Positions 8,976 to 18,540 of a stretch of DNA of 55,754 nucleotides are shown one piece after another. How positions within the stretch are numbered: the first letter of the stretch is position 1; each line of letters opens with the position of its first letter. The DNA is from Caldilineales bacterium (GTDB lineage: Bacteria; Chloroflexota; Anaerolineae; J102). The stretch spans positions 1 through 55,754 of the forward strand of contig JAIBAP010000040.1 in assembly GCA_019695115.1 (NCBI GenBank), in the 5' to 3' direction. The position numbers and the translations under genes are program-made. The notes under the pieces were generated by a model that worked only from the letters and a program-made list of their open reading frames with translations, did no database searches and was not told the DNA's origin.

Positions 8976-11900
8976 TCATCGCCGGAGCAACGGCAGCCAC
9001 ACCGGCGCCACAACTGGCGTCGGCGTGGCAGTAGGGGCAAGCGTTGGGATGTCGCCAAAGTTGATCGGAACACTAACACCGGCCAGCACGGCTACGGTGA
9101 TCTGGTTGGGCGTGGTCGAGGAGAAACCGTCAGGGTCGCTCTCGCTGACCACATACAGCCGTGGCTCCAGCTGACTGAAAACATAACCGCCGTCGGCGAG
9201 CGTGGTTTGCACGGCCAACACATCGCCGGCCTCATTACTGAGGGTGATCTCAACACCCGGCAACGGCGCTTCGCCAACATCGCGTAGTCGGTCGGCGTCG
9301 GCATCGTGCCAGACCACGCCGCGGATTTCGCCCCAGGTGGGCGTGGCGGTTGGCGTGTTCGTCGAAGTCGGCGTGACCGTCGCCGTGGGCGTCGGCGAAA
9401 ACGTGGCCGAAGCCGTTGTCGTCCGGGTGGGGGTGGGGCTGAAGGTCGCGGTGGGGGTGGGCGTGGGCAATGACCCCAGCAGATGAAGCACCCCCCACTC
9501 CGGCTCCACCTGCCAGGTGCGGGTTCCCGTCCAAATCAGATGGGCGTCGGCCTCACCGCCGTTATCATCATCGATCAAGCCCAGGTTGAATCCCATCAGC
9601 TTGCCTTCAGCCAGTGTCCCGGCGCCAAGCTGGTCGCGAGTCAAGCGCAATTCGATATCCCAACCGTTGGCATGGCTGCGCCGGGCGGCCTGGATGACGA
9701 CCGGGCGCGTCCCCCCCTCGGTGATGCGCCCATCCACACTGAAGGTGTACTGATGGTCATCGGCCCCACCCCACAGCCCATCGTGCAGGCCATCGAAAGC
9801 TGCCTCCAGTTCGTCGTCCTCCCACACCTGGGCGCTATCGAAAACGAGAACGTCGTCGGAGATCTGGCAGGCGAAATAGAGGGCGTTGGCGTCCCAGCGG
9901 CTCCGGCAAGTCATGCTCAGGTCGGCGTCGCCCAGAACAACGCCGATGACACGGCTGGCGGTAGCCTCGCTCAGAAAGGCCGCGTACTGGGGCGGCCAGT
10001 CGCTAAGGTCGCCGTCGATAAGCGGTGGGTCGGAGGCCAGAAAGCTACGCAGCAGGCCCGGAACCGGCGTGGCAGTGGGGGTGGGCGTAGCGGTCGGGGT
10101 GGGCGAGGAGGTGGCGGTCGCCGTAGGCGTGGGGGTGGGCGAGGGCGGTTGTGGGCTGGCAGTCGGGGTGGGGGTGGGGGTAGGGGGCAGGAATGGCGTG
10201 GGGGTGGCGGTGGGCGGCTGCGGGCCGGGAGCATAGCGCAGAACGATGCCATGCTGTCCGACAATCCAGCCGCGGCCATCACCAACAAACGTGACGGCTT
10301 CCAGGCTCATGCCCACACCGCTGTCCGAGGGCATCCAACTCTGGCCGCCGTCAGTGGTGGCGATGACGCGCCCGCCCTCGCCCACAATCCAGCCTCGCTG
10401 CGCGTCGAGGAAGAAAACCCGGTTGAAGCGGGCGAACACAGGCGATTGCTGGGGCGTCCAGGCGCCGCCGCCGTCGGAGGTATGGAGGATGGTGCTGTAC
10501 TCGCCCACGGCCCAGCCCTGCCGACGGTCGAGGAAGAAGACATCGTTGAGGCCGCGGGTGGTGTCGGCCGCCTGGGGCAGCCACTGCGCCCCGCCGTTGG
10601 CCGTAAAAAGGATCAGTGGCTCGCCGCTGGCATGGCGACCGACGATCCAGCCCCAGTTGGCATCGACGAAATGCACCGCCGCCAGACTGCCGCCACTGAC
10701 GCCGCTGTTCTGCGGCTGCCACGAGACCCCGCCGCTGGTGGTGCGCCGGATGACGCCCTGATCACCCACGACCCAGCCGCGTTGATCGCCCACGAAAGCC
10801 AGACCGTGCAGCGTCTCCTGCGCGCCGCTGCTCTGCGGCTGCCAGGAGGCGCCGCCATTGCTGGTGTGGAGGATGACGCCAAGATCGCCCACCGTCCAGC
10901 CATCGTTGGCATTGGCAAAATGGACGCCGCGTAACCACACACTCGTGCCGCCCTCCTGCGCCGTCCAGATGCTCCCGCCTGTGTTGGTGCGGAGGATGCG
11001 GCCGCCGGCGCCAACCGTCCAGCCGATGAGGGCGTCGATGAAGATGGTATCGGAGAGATAATCGGCCGTGTTACTGATCTGCAAGGCCCAGGTGGCGCCG
11101 CCGTTGAACGTGTGAAGGATGGTGCCGCCCTCTCCTACGGCCCAACCGGTGCTGGCCGAAACCAGATGGATGTCCCGGAGTTCGACCGGGGCCAGGCTTG
11201 GTTGCTGCGCCCAGGTGATCCCCCCGTCGTTGCTAACGGCAATGACGCCCTGGCTGCCCACCACCCAGCCCTGGTTCGCGCTGACGAATTGGACGCCGTG
11301 CAGCGTTTGGCCGCCAGGCAGGGCCTGGCTCTGCCAGTTCTCGCCGCCATTGGTGGTGGTTAGAATGACGCCGCTGCCGCCCACGGCCCAGCCCCGGCCA
11401 AGATCGGCGAAGTAGATATCGTACAAGGGGATGCCGGTGGCGCCGCTTACCTGTGCGTCCCAAGTCTGGCCGCCGTCGGCTGTGTAGAGGATGGCCCCGG
11501 CCGTGCCGGCGGCCCAACCGTGGATTTCGTCTGCAAAGTGGACGGCCTGCAAGTCGACGCCACTCCACGGCAAGGAGGGCCGCTCCCAGGTTCCGCCGCC
11601 ATTCGTGGTCAACAACACCGTGCCGGCATCACCCACGGCCCAGCCCCGCTCGGCATCGAGGAAAAAGAGGCCGCGCAGAGAGCGGATCGTCCCGCCCGAT
11701 TGTGGCATCCAGGCCGCGCCGCCGGAGGTCGTATGCAAAATGAGGCCGCCATCGCCGGCGATCCAGCCTTCGTCCCGGCCCCGGAAGAACACCGCGTTCA
11801 ACTGCGTCTGCACCCCACCGGTCTGCGCCGCCCAACTGCTGCCACCATTGCTGGTGCGCAGGATGAGTCCATCACCGCCGACCGCCCAGCCGTAGCTGGC

Positions 11901-12074
11901 GTCGGCGAAAGCGACGCCCGTCAGCAGGCCGCCCGCCTGCCGCTGCCACGGCCCAGCCTGAGGGATGAGCGGAAAGGCTTGGGGACGAGCGTCCACCGAC
12001 CGTCCGCCCCCCTGGACGATGCCAACAAAGGCAACCAACACCACTACACAAACCATCATCCGTCTGCGCTTCAT
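8976..12074 (-). CDS. Secreted YCF48-like beta-propeller protein with CBM9-like and SdrD-B-like domains
   Basis: 1032-residue exported protein. A signal peptide covers about residues 1-30. Residues ~40-600 contain more than a dozen repeats of the form GWAVG..G.IL.T.NGG..W, the YCF48/BNR-like propeller blade related to photosystem II assembly factor Ycf48 and sialidase repeats. A Pro/Thr-rich linker leads to a CBM9-like domain (from PLIDGDLSDWP, about residues 665-860). A second Pro/Thr linker follows, then an SdrD-B-like Ig fold (GVVWHDADADRLRDVGEAPLPGVEI). The protein ends PVWLPLLRR. GGAGG lies ten bases before the ATG. The role is probably cell-surface binding or assembly; no catalytic residues are visible. 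Confidence 0.85.
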   Translation of the reverse strand: MKRRRMMVCVVVLVAFVGIVQGGGRSVDARPQAFPLIPQAGPWQRQAGGLLTGVAFADASYGWAVGGDGLILRTSNGGSSWAAQTGGVQTQLNAVFFRGRDEGWIAGDGGLILHTTSGGAAWMPQSGGTIRSLRGLFFLDAERGWAVGDAGTVLLTTNGGGTWERPSLPWSGVDLQAVHFADEIHGWAAGTAGAILYTADGGQTWDAQVSGATGIPLYDIYFADLGRGWAVGGSGVILTTTNGGENWQSQALPGGQTLHGVQFVSANQGWVVGSQGVIAVSNDGGITWAQQPSLAPVELRDIHLVSASTGWAVGEGGTILHTFNGGATWALQISNTADYLSDTIFIDALIGWTVGAGGRILRTNTGGSIWTAQEGGTSVWLRGVHFANANDGWTVGDLGVILHTSNGGASWQPQSSGAQETLHGLAFVGDQRGWVVGDQGVIRRTTSGGVSWQPQNSGVSGGSLAAVHFVDANWGWIVGRHASGEPLILFTANGGAQWLPQAADTTRGLNDVFFLDRRQGWAVGEYSTILHTSDGGGAWTPQQSPVFARFNRVFFLDAQRGWIVGEGGRVIATTDGGQSWMPSDSGVGMSLEAVTFVGDGRGWIVGQHGIVLRYAPGPQPPTATPTPFLPPTPTPTPTASPQPPSPTPTPTATATSSPTPTATPTPTATPVPGLLRSFLASDPPLIDGDLSDWPPQYAAFLSEATASRVIGVVLGDADLSMTCRSRWDANALYFACQISDDVLVFDSAQVWEDDELEAAFDGLHDGLWGGADDHQYTFSVDGRITEGGTRPVVIQAARRSHANGWDIELRLTRDQLGAGTLAEGKLMGFNLGLIDDDNGGEADAHLIWTGTRTWQVEPEWGVLHLLGSLPTPTPTATFSPTPTRTTTASATFSPTPTATVTPTSTNTPTATPTWGEIRGVVWHDADADRLRDVGEAPLPGVEITLSNEAGDVLAVQTTLADGGYVFSQLEPRLYVVSESDPDGFSSTTPNQITVAVLAGVSVPINFGDIPTLAPTATPTPVVAPVWLPLLRR

Positions 12075-12221
12075 ACGATTTTGCCTCCACGACTTTGTGC
12101 ATCGAGCGAAAACTGCCCGGTGGCAGGAGGGAACGACTTCGATGCGATTAGCCTAGCACATCATGTTGAAAGTAACATGAACTACAAGTCGAGAGCAAAT
12201 GAAAGGTTATTCATCTGGCAG

Positions 12222-12270
12222 AGGTGCGACGCACTTCGCGAGCGGGAGTCACTCGAAGTGCGTCGCACCT
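12222..12270. terminator. Long perfect inverted repeat after the protease gene
   Basis: AGGTGCGACGCACTTCG at 12222-12238 pairs perfectly with 12254-12270 (17 bp, 15-base loop). It sits eight bases after the stop of the gene ending at 12278 and could end its transcript, although no T run follows. It could also be a REP-like element. Confidence 0.65.
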
Positions 12271-12277
12271 GAACTGC

Positions 12278-15200
12278 TCATGGCCCCGATGCCAGGAGCA
12301 TGGGCAGCCAGGCGCGCCACACCACCGGCCCCTTGACAAAACTCACCCGCTGATTCCCCAGCTCGCCCACCGCCAAATCGCCCTCCGGGCCAAAGGCCAG
12401 GGCCACAGGCTGGCGGAAGGGGCCGGGGCTGCCGTCGTTGGGCGCCGTCCAGGTGGCCAGGACGGGCGCCGCCCGCACCGGGTCGAGGATCAGCACCTGG
12501 TCGCCGGCGGCCAGGGCCAGCAAGCCATCGCCGCCGGCGGCCAGGGCTTTGGGCGGGCCGGGCAAAAAGCCGCCGAGCGTCGCCAGCCGCTGCCAGGTGG
12601 CGCCGTCGAAGCGAAGCTGGAACAACTGCTGCGTCTGCTCGTCGGCCAGCCAGACTGAGCCGTCCGCGGCCAGAGCCAGGGCGCCGAATTTGTGGATGGC
12701 GTCGTCGTCGGGCGCCCAGGTCGAGACCAGATTGCCCAGCAGGTCGAGCGCTTTGACCAGACCCTGCCGCTCCTCCGTGACGAACACCTGCACCCGGTCG
12801 CTGTTGCCCAGGCGAGGGAAGCTGCTGAAACGGAGGTCGTCGAAGGCGGCGTCGGCCGCGTATTCGCCTTGTAGGGCGCCGCCGATGGCCACCATCGTCG
12901 CCGTGGCCGTGATCGGCCGGCGCAGCGCCTCGGCCCAGGCCAGACGGCCATCGAGATACAGGTTCAGCCGCTGCTCGTCCCAGGTCGCGGCCAGGTGATG
13001 CCACTCGCCCGCCTGCCAGCCGGAAACATCGCCCCAGGCAGCCTTGTCCAAATCATCGAAATCCGTCGCCCAGGCATAGACATAGCCGGATTCGTGCGCC
13101 AACCGCAGCCGGTAGCAGGGCGCGCTGGCCGCGGCCAGACAGGTCGGGTCGCCCACCTCCAGCAGGATGTGCGGGCCTTCGTCCTCGCCCGGCCAGTGGG
13201 GCTGCACCCAGAACTCGACCCCACCCCGCTGCAAGAAATCCGGCCCCGGCGAGGGATAGCGCAAGGCCGAGCCATCAACCACGCTCGCTGCTTGACCAAA
13301 TCGACCTGGGACGAAATCGATGTTGGCTGCCAACAAAGGGGCGATGCCGTGCACATCCAGCAAATCGCCGTCGAACGGCAGCAGGAGCAGGGCAGCCGGG
13401 TCGGGCAGGGCCAGTGGCAGGCCGGTGGTGAAAGGCTGCCCGGCCAAAGCGATGCCGGCCGGCTGATCCAGGGCCGAGGGGCGGTCATCCACCCGGCCGA
13501 ACCAGTTGACGATGTGCTGTTGGGGGTCGAGCACCCAGGCGCGCTGGCCGCCGCTCACCGCCACCGCCAGCAGCCCATCCCCACCCAGGGCCGCACCCGT
13601 GGCTCCCACCAGCCCGATGTGTTCGCTGCCCACGCGCCCCACCCAGGCCGCCGGTCGCCCGCCTTCGGGCGGCAGCAGCCGCAGGAGCGAGCCAGGATGC
13701 CCATCCACCACCAACAATTGGCCGCGCTCCGAGTAGGCCGACTCCGGTTCCCAGACCAGGCCGCGCGGCGAGTACAGCAACTCGGCCCGAGCCACCTGGC
13801 CGAAGCCGCTTTCCTTGCCGTCCGCGGCTACGGCGGTCAGGCCAAAGCGGGCCGTGCGGGGGAGGAGGGTGGTAAGGGTGGTGGTGGTCAGGCCGGAGGC
13901 GAGGAGTTGGAAGGGAGTGTAGTCGGGCCAGAGGCCGCGATAGAGCTTGTAGCTGGTCGCGCCGGGCGAAGGCTGCCAGGAAAGGACGGCGGTCGAGCCG
14001 GATGTGCGCACCGAGAGTTGGGGCGCGGGGGGCGCCAGGGCGGCGTCGGTCGGGAACTGGGTGGGGAGGGTGAGGGTGACGGCCTCCTGCCCCCGCCAGA
14101 AGGCTTTGTTGAGTTCGGTGATCGTCAGCCAGGTAAAGGTCTCCTGGTCGCCCCGCGCCGCCCGCAGCAGCAGTTGGCCGTTGCGCCCGACGACATCGAT
14201 CAGCCCGAAGGGGTTGGGGTGCAGGCTATGGCCGGTGGCAGTGGTCAGGGTGGGCGTCACGGGGCGATTGGGGAGCAGGAAGACGCCATCCGCCCCGGTC
14301 AGCCCGCCGAAAATGGGCTGGTTGCCGACGAGGTTGTTCTGGGTCTGGAAGGCGTCGATGCGCACGCCCGGCAGCCCGGCGCCGGTCGCATCCAACACCC
14401 GCAGCCTGACCTGCGCGGGAATATCGAACAGATAGTCGCCGAAATAGCCGCGGCGCGCGCCGGAATGGCTGCGCAAGCCCAGCGCTGTATGCGGGCTGTA
14501 GTAGGTGCCATCGTAGGGCCGCACATCGTCGCCGCCCATCAGGTCGGGGTAGGGCCAGTAGAAGCCCGACAGCAGCGGCAGCCCGGCCCGGTCGTTCACC
14601 TGGTTGCCGGCGCTGGGCGAGACGTTGAGCTGGTAGAGGTCGATGACGCCGAGCTGGTGCGTGAGTTCGTGGATCAGGCCCCAATCGATGCCGTTGGCGA
14701 AGGCCCGGGCGTAGTTGTCGGCCGAGATCCAACTTTCATCCTCAGGCGTGTCTTTGTAATCAGGCTCGACCCGGAACGTCCAGCGGCCGTCGTAGGCCAG
14801 GTCGCCGAAAACCTGGTCGCCGCCGACGCCGGTCGTGGCCGTGATCACGTCGATGCGGACGCGGTCGGGCAGGCCAGAGGGCGTTTCGCTGAAGACGGCC
14901 CCGGCCAGCCGTTGGTTCATCTGCTCGAACTGGGCCTGGATCCAGTCGGCGAAGGAGTAGGACCCCACCAGGTTCTGCCGCGCCCGAAAGGCCTGCAAAA
15001 AATAGGGGTGGGCGAGGATTTCGAGATAGATGGCATCGGTGCGATGATCCCGCCGGTTGTTCGCCAGCGTCACCTCGCCCCCGCCGTCGCCCAGTTCGAG
15101 CGTGACCGTGTGCGGCCCCGTCTGCCAGGCCCAGCCCCAGGTGAGGGTGAATTCCGCCCCCGCCGCCAGCCCCGGCAGACTCCCGCCCGACTGTGCGGCC

Positions 15201-15652
15201 CCATCCAGCCGCCAGGTGAAGCTGACCGGCTGCGCCGCGGCGTCGCCCTGGTTGGCGATGCGCGCCGTCAATGTCACCGGCTCGCCCGCATCGGGGAAGC
15301 GTTTCTCGTTTTCGGTCCCGGCGCAGAGTTCGGGCGCGCCCTGGCTGTAGTCCAGGCAATAGCGGTGGTAGCGCGGGGTGCGGCTGAGGTAGAGGAGGCT
15401 GAGGTCGGGCGGCAACGGCTGGTCGGGCCGCAGCCGGGCCGGAGATGGGCGGGGGAAGTCGGGCGCGGGGGCCAAGCCGGGGGCCAAGCCGGGGGCCGGG
15501 GCGGGCGGGGGACGCCGATCTTTCCAGGTCGAGGCGGGCGGCGGGGGCGCGGCAGCCTCCAGCAAGCCCGCCAGCAGCACCAGGAGGGCGGCGGCCGTGG
15601 TCAGGGCCAGGGTAAGGCGGGCCGAAAAACGGCGCCAGAAGATGGGCGCCAT
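12278..15652 (-). CDS. Large secreted metzincin-like protease with FN3, LamG and NHL-like regions
   Basis: 1124-residue exported protein. The ATG at 15652 (MAPIFWRRFSARLT) gives a signal peptide and starts 11 bases after the upstream stop; the longer open frame would run back through the L,D-transpeptidase gene. After a Pro-rich segment comes a CARDB-like Ig domain (about 130-220). The zinc-protease motif HELTHQLGVID then occurs, with H328, E329, H332 and D338 as in HExxHxxGxxD metzincin-like enzymes. A carboxypeptidase-regulatory-like fold lies near 430-500, a fibronectin type III domain near 540-625, a LamG/concanavalin-like domain near 765-940, and NHL-like strands to the end. It ends WRAWLPMLLASGP. 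It is likely a surface protein that binds and cleaves polymers. Confidence 0.82.
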   Translation of the reverse strand: MAPIFWRRFSARLTLALTTAAALLVLLAGLLEAAAPPPPASTWKDRRPPPAPAPGLAPGLAPAPDFPRPSPARLRPDQPLPPDLSLLYLSRTPRYHRYCLDYSQGAPELCAGTENEKRFPDAGEPVTLTARIANQGDAAAQPVSFTWRLDGAAQSGGSLPGLAAGAEFTLTWGWAWQTGPHTVTLELGDGGGEVTLANNRRDHRTDAIYLEILAHPYFLQAFRARQNLVGSYSFADWIQAQFEQMNQRLAGAVFSETPSGLPDRVRIDVITATTGVGGDQVFGDLAYDGRWTFRVEPDYKDTPEDESWISADNYARAFANGIDWGLIHELTHQLGVIDLYQLNVSPSAGNQVNDRAGLPLLSGFYWPYPDLMGGDDVRPYDGTYYSPHTALGLRSHSGARRGYFGDYLFDIPAQVRLRVLDATGAGLPGVRIDAFQTQNNLVGNQPIFGGLTGADGVFLLPNRPVTPTLTTATGHSLHPNPFGLIDVVGRNGQLLLRAARGDQETFTWLTITELNKAFWRGQEAVTLTLPTQFPTDAALAPPAPQLSVRTSGSTAVLSWQPSPGATSYKLYRGLWPDYTPFQLLASGLTTTTLTTLLPRTARFGLTAVAADGKESGFGQVARAELLYSPRGLVWEPESAYSERGQLLVVDGHPGSLLRLLPPEGGRPAAWVGRVGSEHIGLVGATGAALGGDGLLAVAVSGGQRAWVLDPQQHIVNWFGRVDDRPSALDQPAGIALAGQPFTTGLPLALPDPAALLLLPFDGDLLDVHGIAPLLAANIDFVPGRFGQAASVVDGSALRYPSPGPDFLQRGGVEFWVQPHWPGEDEGPHILLEVGDPTCLAAASAPCYRLRLAHESGYVYAWATDFDDLDKAAWGDVSGWQAGEWHHLAATWDEQRLNLYLDGRLAWAEALRRPITATATMVAIGGALQGEYAADAAFDDLRFSSFPRLGNSDRVQVFVTEERQGLVKALDLLGNLVSTWAPDDDAIHKFGALALAADGSVWLADEQTQQLFQLRFDGATWQRLATLGGFLPGPPKALAAGGDGLLALAAGDQVLILDPVRAAPVLATWTAPNDGSPGPFRQPVALAFGPEGDLAVGELGNQRVSFVKGPVVWRAWLPMLLASGP

Positions 15653-15663
15653 GATGAGTGCGC

Positions 15664-16686
15664 CTACCGCCGGATGACCACGGAAGTGCCGATGTCGGCC
15701 CACTCCCAGACCGCTTTCATGGCGGCGTCGTTCAGCATCACGCAGCCGTAGGTGATGGGCGTGCCCACCAGCCCGGCCCAGGTGCGCCGGCCGGTGGTAG
15801 CCTCCCAGGGCAGGCCGTGCAGCCCGTTCTCGGTCGATCCGGCCCAGTAGATGCCCAGCCAGTACGGCATCCAGATGTTCCAGGTGGAGCCAAAGGCCCG
15901 GCGCAGTTTGCTCTGGACACGAAAGGCGCCGGTGGCGGTGGAGTTGTTGCGCCCGGTGGAACAGCGCCAGGTATTGAGCAGGGTTTCGCCCTCGTAGCGC
16001 CAGCAGCGTTGTTCGGAAATATCGACGACGATCATCTTGCGCCCGCGCACAGTTGGCGCCGCCGGCGCAGCGCTGCCAGACACCAGCAGCCGTTGGCCGA
16101 CGCGGATCAGCGAAGCGTTGGCCAGCTGGTTGAGTTTGGCCAGGGCGTCGGCGGTGGTGCCGTATTTGCGGGCGATGGCTTCGAGCGTGTCGCCGGCCTG
16201 AACGACATGATATTGGCCCGTCCCCCCTCCCCCGCCTCCGGCTGCGGGGATGCGCAGCCGTTGGCCGACGAAGATGACATCCCCGCGCAAACCGTTGGCC
16301 GCGCGCAACGCCTCGACCGAGACGCCGTACTTGCGGGCAATGGCGCCCAATGTCTGCCCGCGGCGGACGATGTACACCCCGCCGCCCCCACCGGTTGGCG
16401 CCGCCGCTCCGGTATCGCCGGCGCCGACGATGAGCCGCTGCCCGGCATAGATGACATTGGGGTTGCGCAGGCTGTTCCAGCGCATCAGGTTGGTCACGGT
16501 CACGCCATAGCGGGCGGCGATGCTGGCCAGGGTCTCGCCCGATTGGACAACATGGACGGGCGGGGCTGCGGCTGCCTCCGGGCCGGGCGCCGGTTCGGCG
16601 GCCTGGGCGACGGCCGCGAACAGCAACGCCAGCAGAAAAGTGGCGGTCGCGACCGCCAGCCAACGGCGAAAGAAGCGTGATTTCAT
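15664..16686 (-). CDS. LysM-domain L,D-transpeptidase
   Basis: 340-residue exported cell-wall enzyme. A signal peptide (residues 1-30) is followed by three LysM peptidoglycan-binding repeats (each with VQSGETL, VRRGQTL or VQAGDTL, then IARKYG) separated by Gly-rich linkers. The C-terminal half is a YkuD catalytic domain with LHGLPW and ITYGCVMLN, which supply the active-site His and Cys. YkuD enzymes form 3-3 cross-links or attach proteins to peptidoglycan. The ATG at 16686 is chosen over the in-frame ATG at 16710 because AGGA lies upstream and it starts the signal peptide cleanly. It precedes the secreted protease gene by 11 bases, so the two are probably co-expressed. Confidence 0.92.
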   Translation of the reverse strand: MKSRFFRRWLAVATATFLLALLFAAVAQAAEPAPGPEAAAAPPVHVVQSGETLASIAARYGVTVTNLMRWNSLRNPNVIYAGQRLIVGAGDTGAAAPTGGGGGVYIVRRGQTLGAIARKYGVSVEALRAANGLRGDVIFVGQRLRIPAAGGGGGGTGQYHVVQAGDTLEAIARKYGTTADALAKLNQLANASLIRVGQRLLVSGSAAPAAPTVRGRKMIVVDISEQRCWRYEGETLLNTWRCSTGRNNSTATGAFRVQSKLRRAFGSTWNIWMPYWLGIYWAGSTENGLHGLPWEATTGRRTWAGLVGTPITYGCVMLNDAAMKAVWEWADIGTSVVIRR

Positions 16687-17026
16687 AGTCGATCCTGCCT
16701 GGAATAGCATCTTCTCGATCTTCCGAAGCCTGACAGCCCGTCAGAAAAGTCGCCTGGACACGGATGAACACGGAAAAACACGGATTGGAACGATGACTGT
16801 GTGTTGAAAATCCGTGTGAATCGGCCTCGATCCGTGTCCCAAGTAGCTTGCATGCGACTTCTTCGACAACCTGCTAAGACCTTTAGGATTTTGGAAACCC
16901 TCAAGGTCTGATCTAATGTCCCATTATACACAAATGCCCCGTTTTCCCCACAAATGACGCTCTACCCGCTTTCGACAAAGCCGGTAGCCGCCACCCTACA
17001 CGGAACACGCAACACAAAACACGCCC
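16687..17026. other. Intergenic region with degenerate repeats
   Basis: 340 bases without a gene. It contains CACGGAT-type repeats (16757-16818) and an imperfect inverted repeat AGACCTTTAGG...ACCCTCAAGGTCT (about 16876-16908), a degenerate member of the perfect repeat at 38881. Near 16990-17020 are ACGGAACACGCAACAC units. No promoter stands out. Confidence 0.6.
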
Positions 17027-17731
17027 CTACCCCCCTCTCCCCTGCTCCACCGCATCATCCTTATCCACATTCATCTCCGTCATCCGCCCGGTCTTGACGT
17101 AGATCACGCGTTCGGCGATGTTGGTCGCCAGATCGCCCATCCGCTCCAACTCGCGCGCCACCCGCAACAACTCATACGCCGCCTCCACCCGCTCAGGGTG
17201 CGCCGCCTGCGCCATCTGGAACATGACCTGCGTGAAAACGCTGGCGTACATCGTATCCATCTCGTTGTCCAGATCGCTCAAGGCCCGAGCCAGATCGATA
17301 TTGTCGTGCGCATACGCGAGCATGGCCTGGTGCAGCATATTCACGGCCAACGATCCCATCCGCTGTAGCTCCACCGGCCAGTCGGCCGGCGGATTCTTGA
17401 CCAAATGCGGGATGACCTTGGCGATGCCTTTGGCCTGGTCGCCGATCCGCTCCAAATCGACGATGATATTCATGGCCGAGACGATGGCGCGCAGGTCGCG
17501 GGCAGCCGGCTGCTGGGTGACGATGAGGGCGAAGCACTCCTCCTCGATGTCGAAGCGGGCCTGATTGACGGCGTTATCGGCGATCTGCACCTCGTGCGCC
17601 ATCTGCAAGTCCAGGTGCTGCAACGCCTGCAAAGCCAGCCGGATCTGATCCCCCACCCGGCTGCCCATGCGAAGGATGTTGTCGTGAAGAGTGTGCAGTT
17701 CGCGCTCGAAACGCTCACGGATGATGGTCAT
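17027..17731 (-). CDS. phoU: Phosphate signalling protein PhoU
   Basis: 234-residue cytoplasmic protein made of two three-helix bundles, as in PhoU. The repeated metal-binding patterns are visible as FDIEEECFALIVTQQPAARDLR and LERIGDQAKGIAK in the first half, and LERMGDLATNIAERVIYV in the second. PhoU proteins link the Pst transporter to the PhoR/PhoB-type sensor and limit phosphate uptake. It is the last gene of the first pst operon, 28 bases after pstB. No sensor kinase or regulator gene is in the window. A short Asp/Lys-containing tail follows the second bundle. Confidence 0.95.
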   Translation of the reverse strand: MTIIRERFERELHTLHDNILRMGSRVGDQIRLALQALQHLDLQMAHEVQIADNAVNQARFDIEEECFALIVTQQPAARDLRAIVSAMNIIVDLERIGDQAKGIAKVIPHLVKNPPADWPVELQRMGSLAVNMLHQAMLAYAHDNIDLARALSDLDNEMDTMYASVFTQVMFQMAQAAHPERVEAAYELLRVARELERMGDLATNIAERVIYVKTGRMTEMNVDKDDAVEQGRGG

Positions 17732-17759
17732 GGTGCGGTCTCCTTGTCTGTGGCGGGGT

Positions 17760-18521
17760 CTAGCCGCGGCGGCCGGTGATGTAGGACTCGGTCAGTTCCT
17801 GTTGGGGCGAAGTGAAAAGCTGCGAGGTGGGGCCGAACTCGACCAACCGCCCCAGCCAGAAGAAGCCGGTGCAATCCGAAACCCGCGCCGCTTGCTGCAT
17901 GTTGTGTGTGACGATGACGATGGTGTAGGTTGCGGCCAGGGTGTGCATCAGGTCTTCGATGCGGAGGGTGGCCACCGGGTCGAGGGCCGAGCAGGGCTCG
18001 TCCATGAGGATGACTTCTGGCTGCACGGCGATGGCGCGGGCGATGCACAGCCGCTGCTGTTGGCCGGGGTTAAGGCCCAGGGCCGAATCGCGCAGGCGGT
18101 GCTTCACCTCGTCCCACAGAAAGGCATCTTCCAGGCTCTTCTGCACGATTTTGTCCAGGTGCGACCCGCCCGACCTGGCCATCCCCAGCACGCGAGGGCC
18201 AAAAGCCACATTGTCGTAGATGCTCTGCGGGAAAGGGTTGGGCCGCTGAAAAACCATGCCGATCCGCTGCCGCAGCGCCACCACATCCACCCCCGGCGCG
18301 TAGATGTCCTCGCCATCGAGCAGGATCTGGCCCTCGGCCCGCACGCCGGCGATGGTGTCGTTCATCCGGTTGAGCGAGCGCAAAAAGGTGGACTTGCCGC
18401 AGCCAGAGGGACCGATCAGGGCCGTGATCTGGTTGGCCTGAATGGTCAGGTTCAGGGCGATCAGCGCCTGCTTGTCACCGTAGAAGAAGTTGAAATCCTT
18501 GACGACAATGCGATCTTCCAT
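17760..18521 (-). CDS. pstB: PstB phosphate ABC ATPase with degenerate signature motif
   Basis: 253-residue ATPase of the phosphate importer. Walker [10 protein letters not shown] (37-45), Q-loop Gln92 ([10 protein letters not shown]), Walker B with Glu175 ([11 protein letters not shown]) and His206 (VTHNMQQ) are all canonical. The ABC signature is not: where PstB proteins have LSGGQ, this reads LNPGQ (150-154). The DNA (around 18066-18080 on the - strand) confirms it. The start ATG at 18521 fits the family; a TTG at 18548 lies in the previous gene. The gene starts 20 bases after the other ATPase ends. The pattern suggests this subunit works in a heterodimer with the product of 18541-19299. 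Confidence 0.93.
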   Translation of the reverse strand: MEDRIVVKDFNFFYGDKQALIALNLTIQANQITALIGPSGCGKSTFLRSLNRMNDTIAGVRAEGQILLDGEDIYAPGVDVVALRQRIGMVFQRPNPFPQSIYDNVAFGPRVLGMARSGGSHLDKIVQKSLEDAFLWDEVKHRLRDSALGLNPGQQQRLCIARAIAVQPEVILMDEPCSALDPVATLRIEDLMHTLAATYTIVIVTHNMQQAARVSDCTGFFWLGRLVEFGPTSQLFTSPQQELTESYITGRRG

Positions 18522-18540
18522 CGTGGCAACTGATCCTGGT

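Noticed and set aside
15653-16771. An N-terminal extension of the secreted protease through this region
   Set aside because: The L,D-transpeptidase with signal peptide, three LysM repeats and YkuD motifs is encoded here in another frame. The protease has its own signal peptide starting at 15652.
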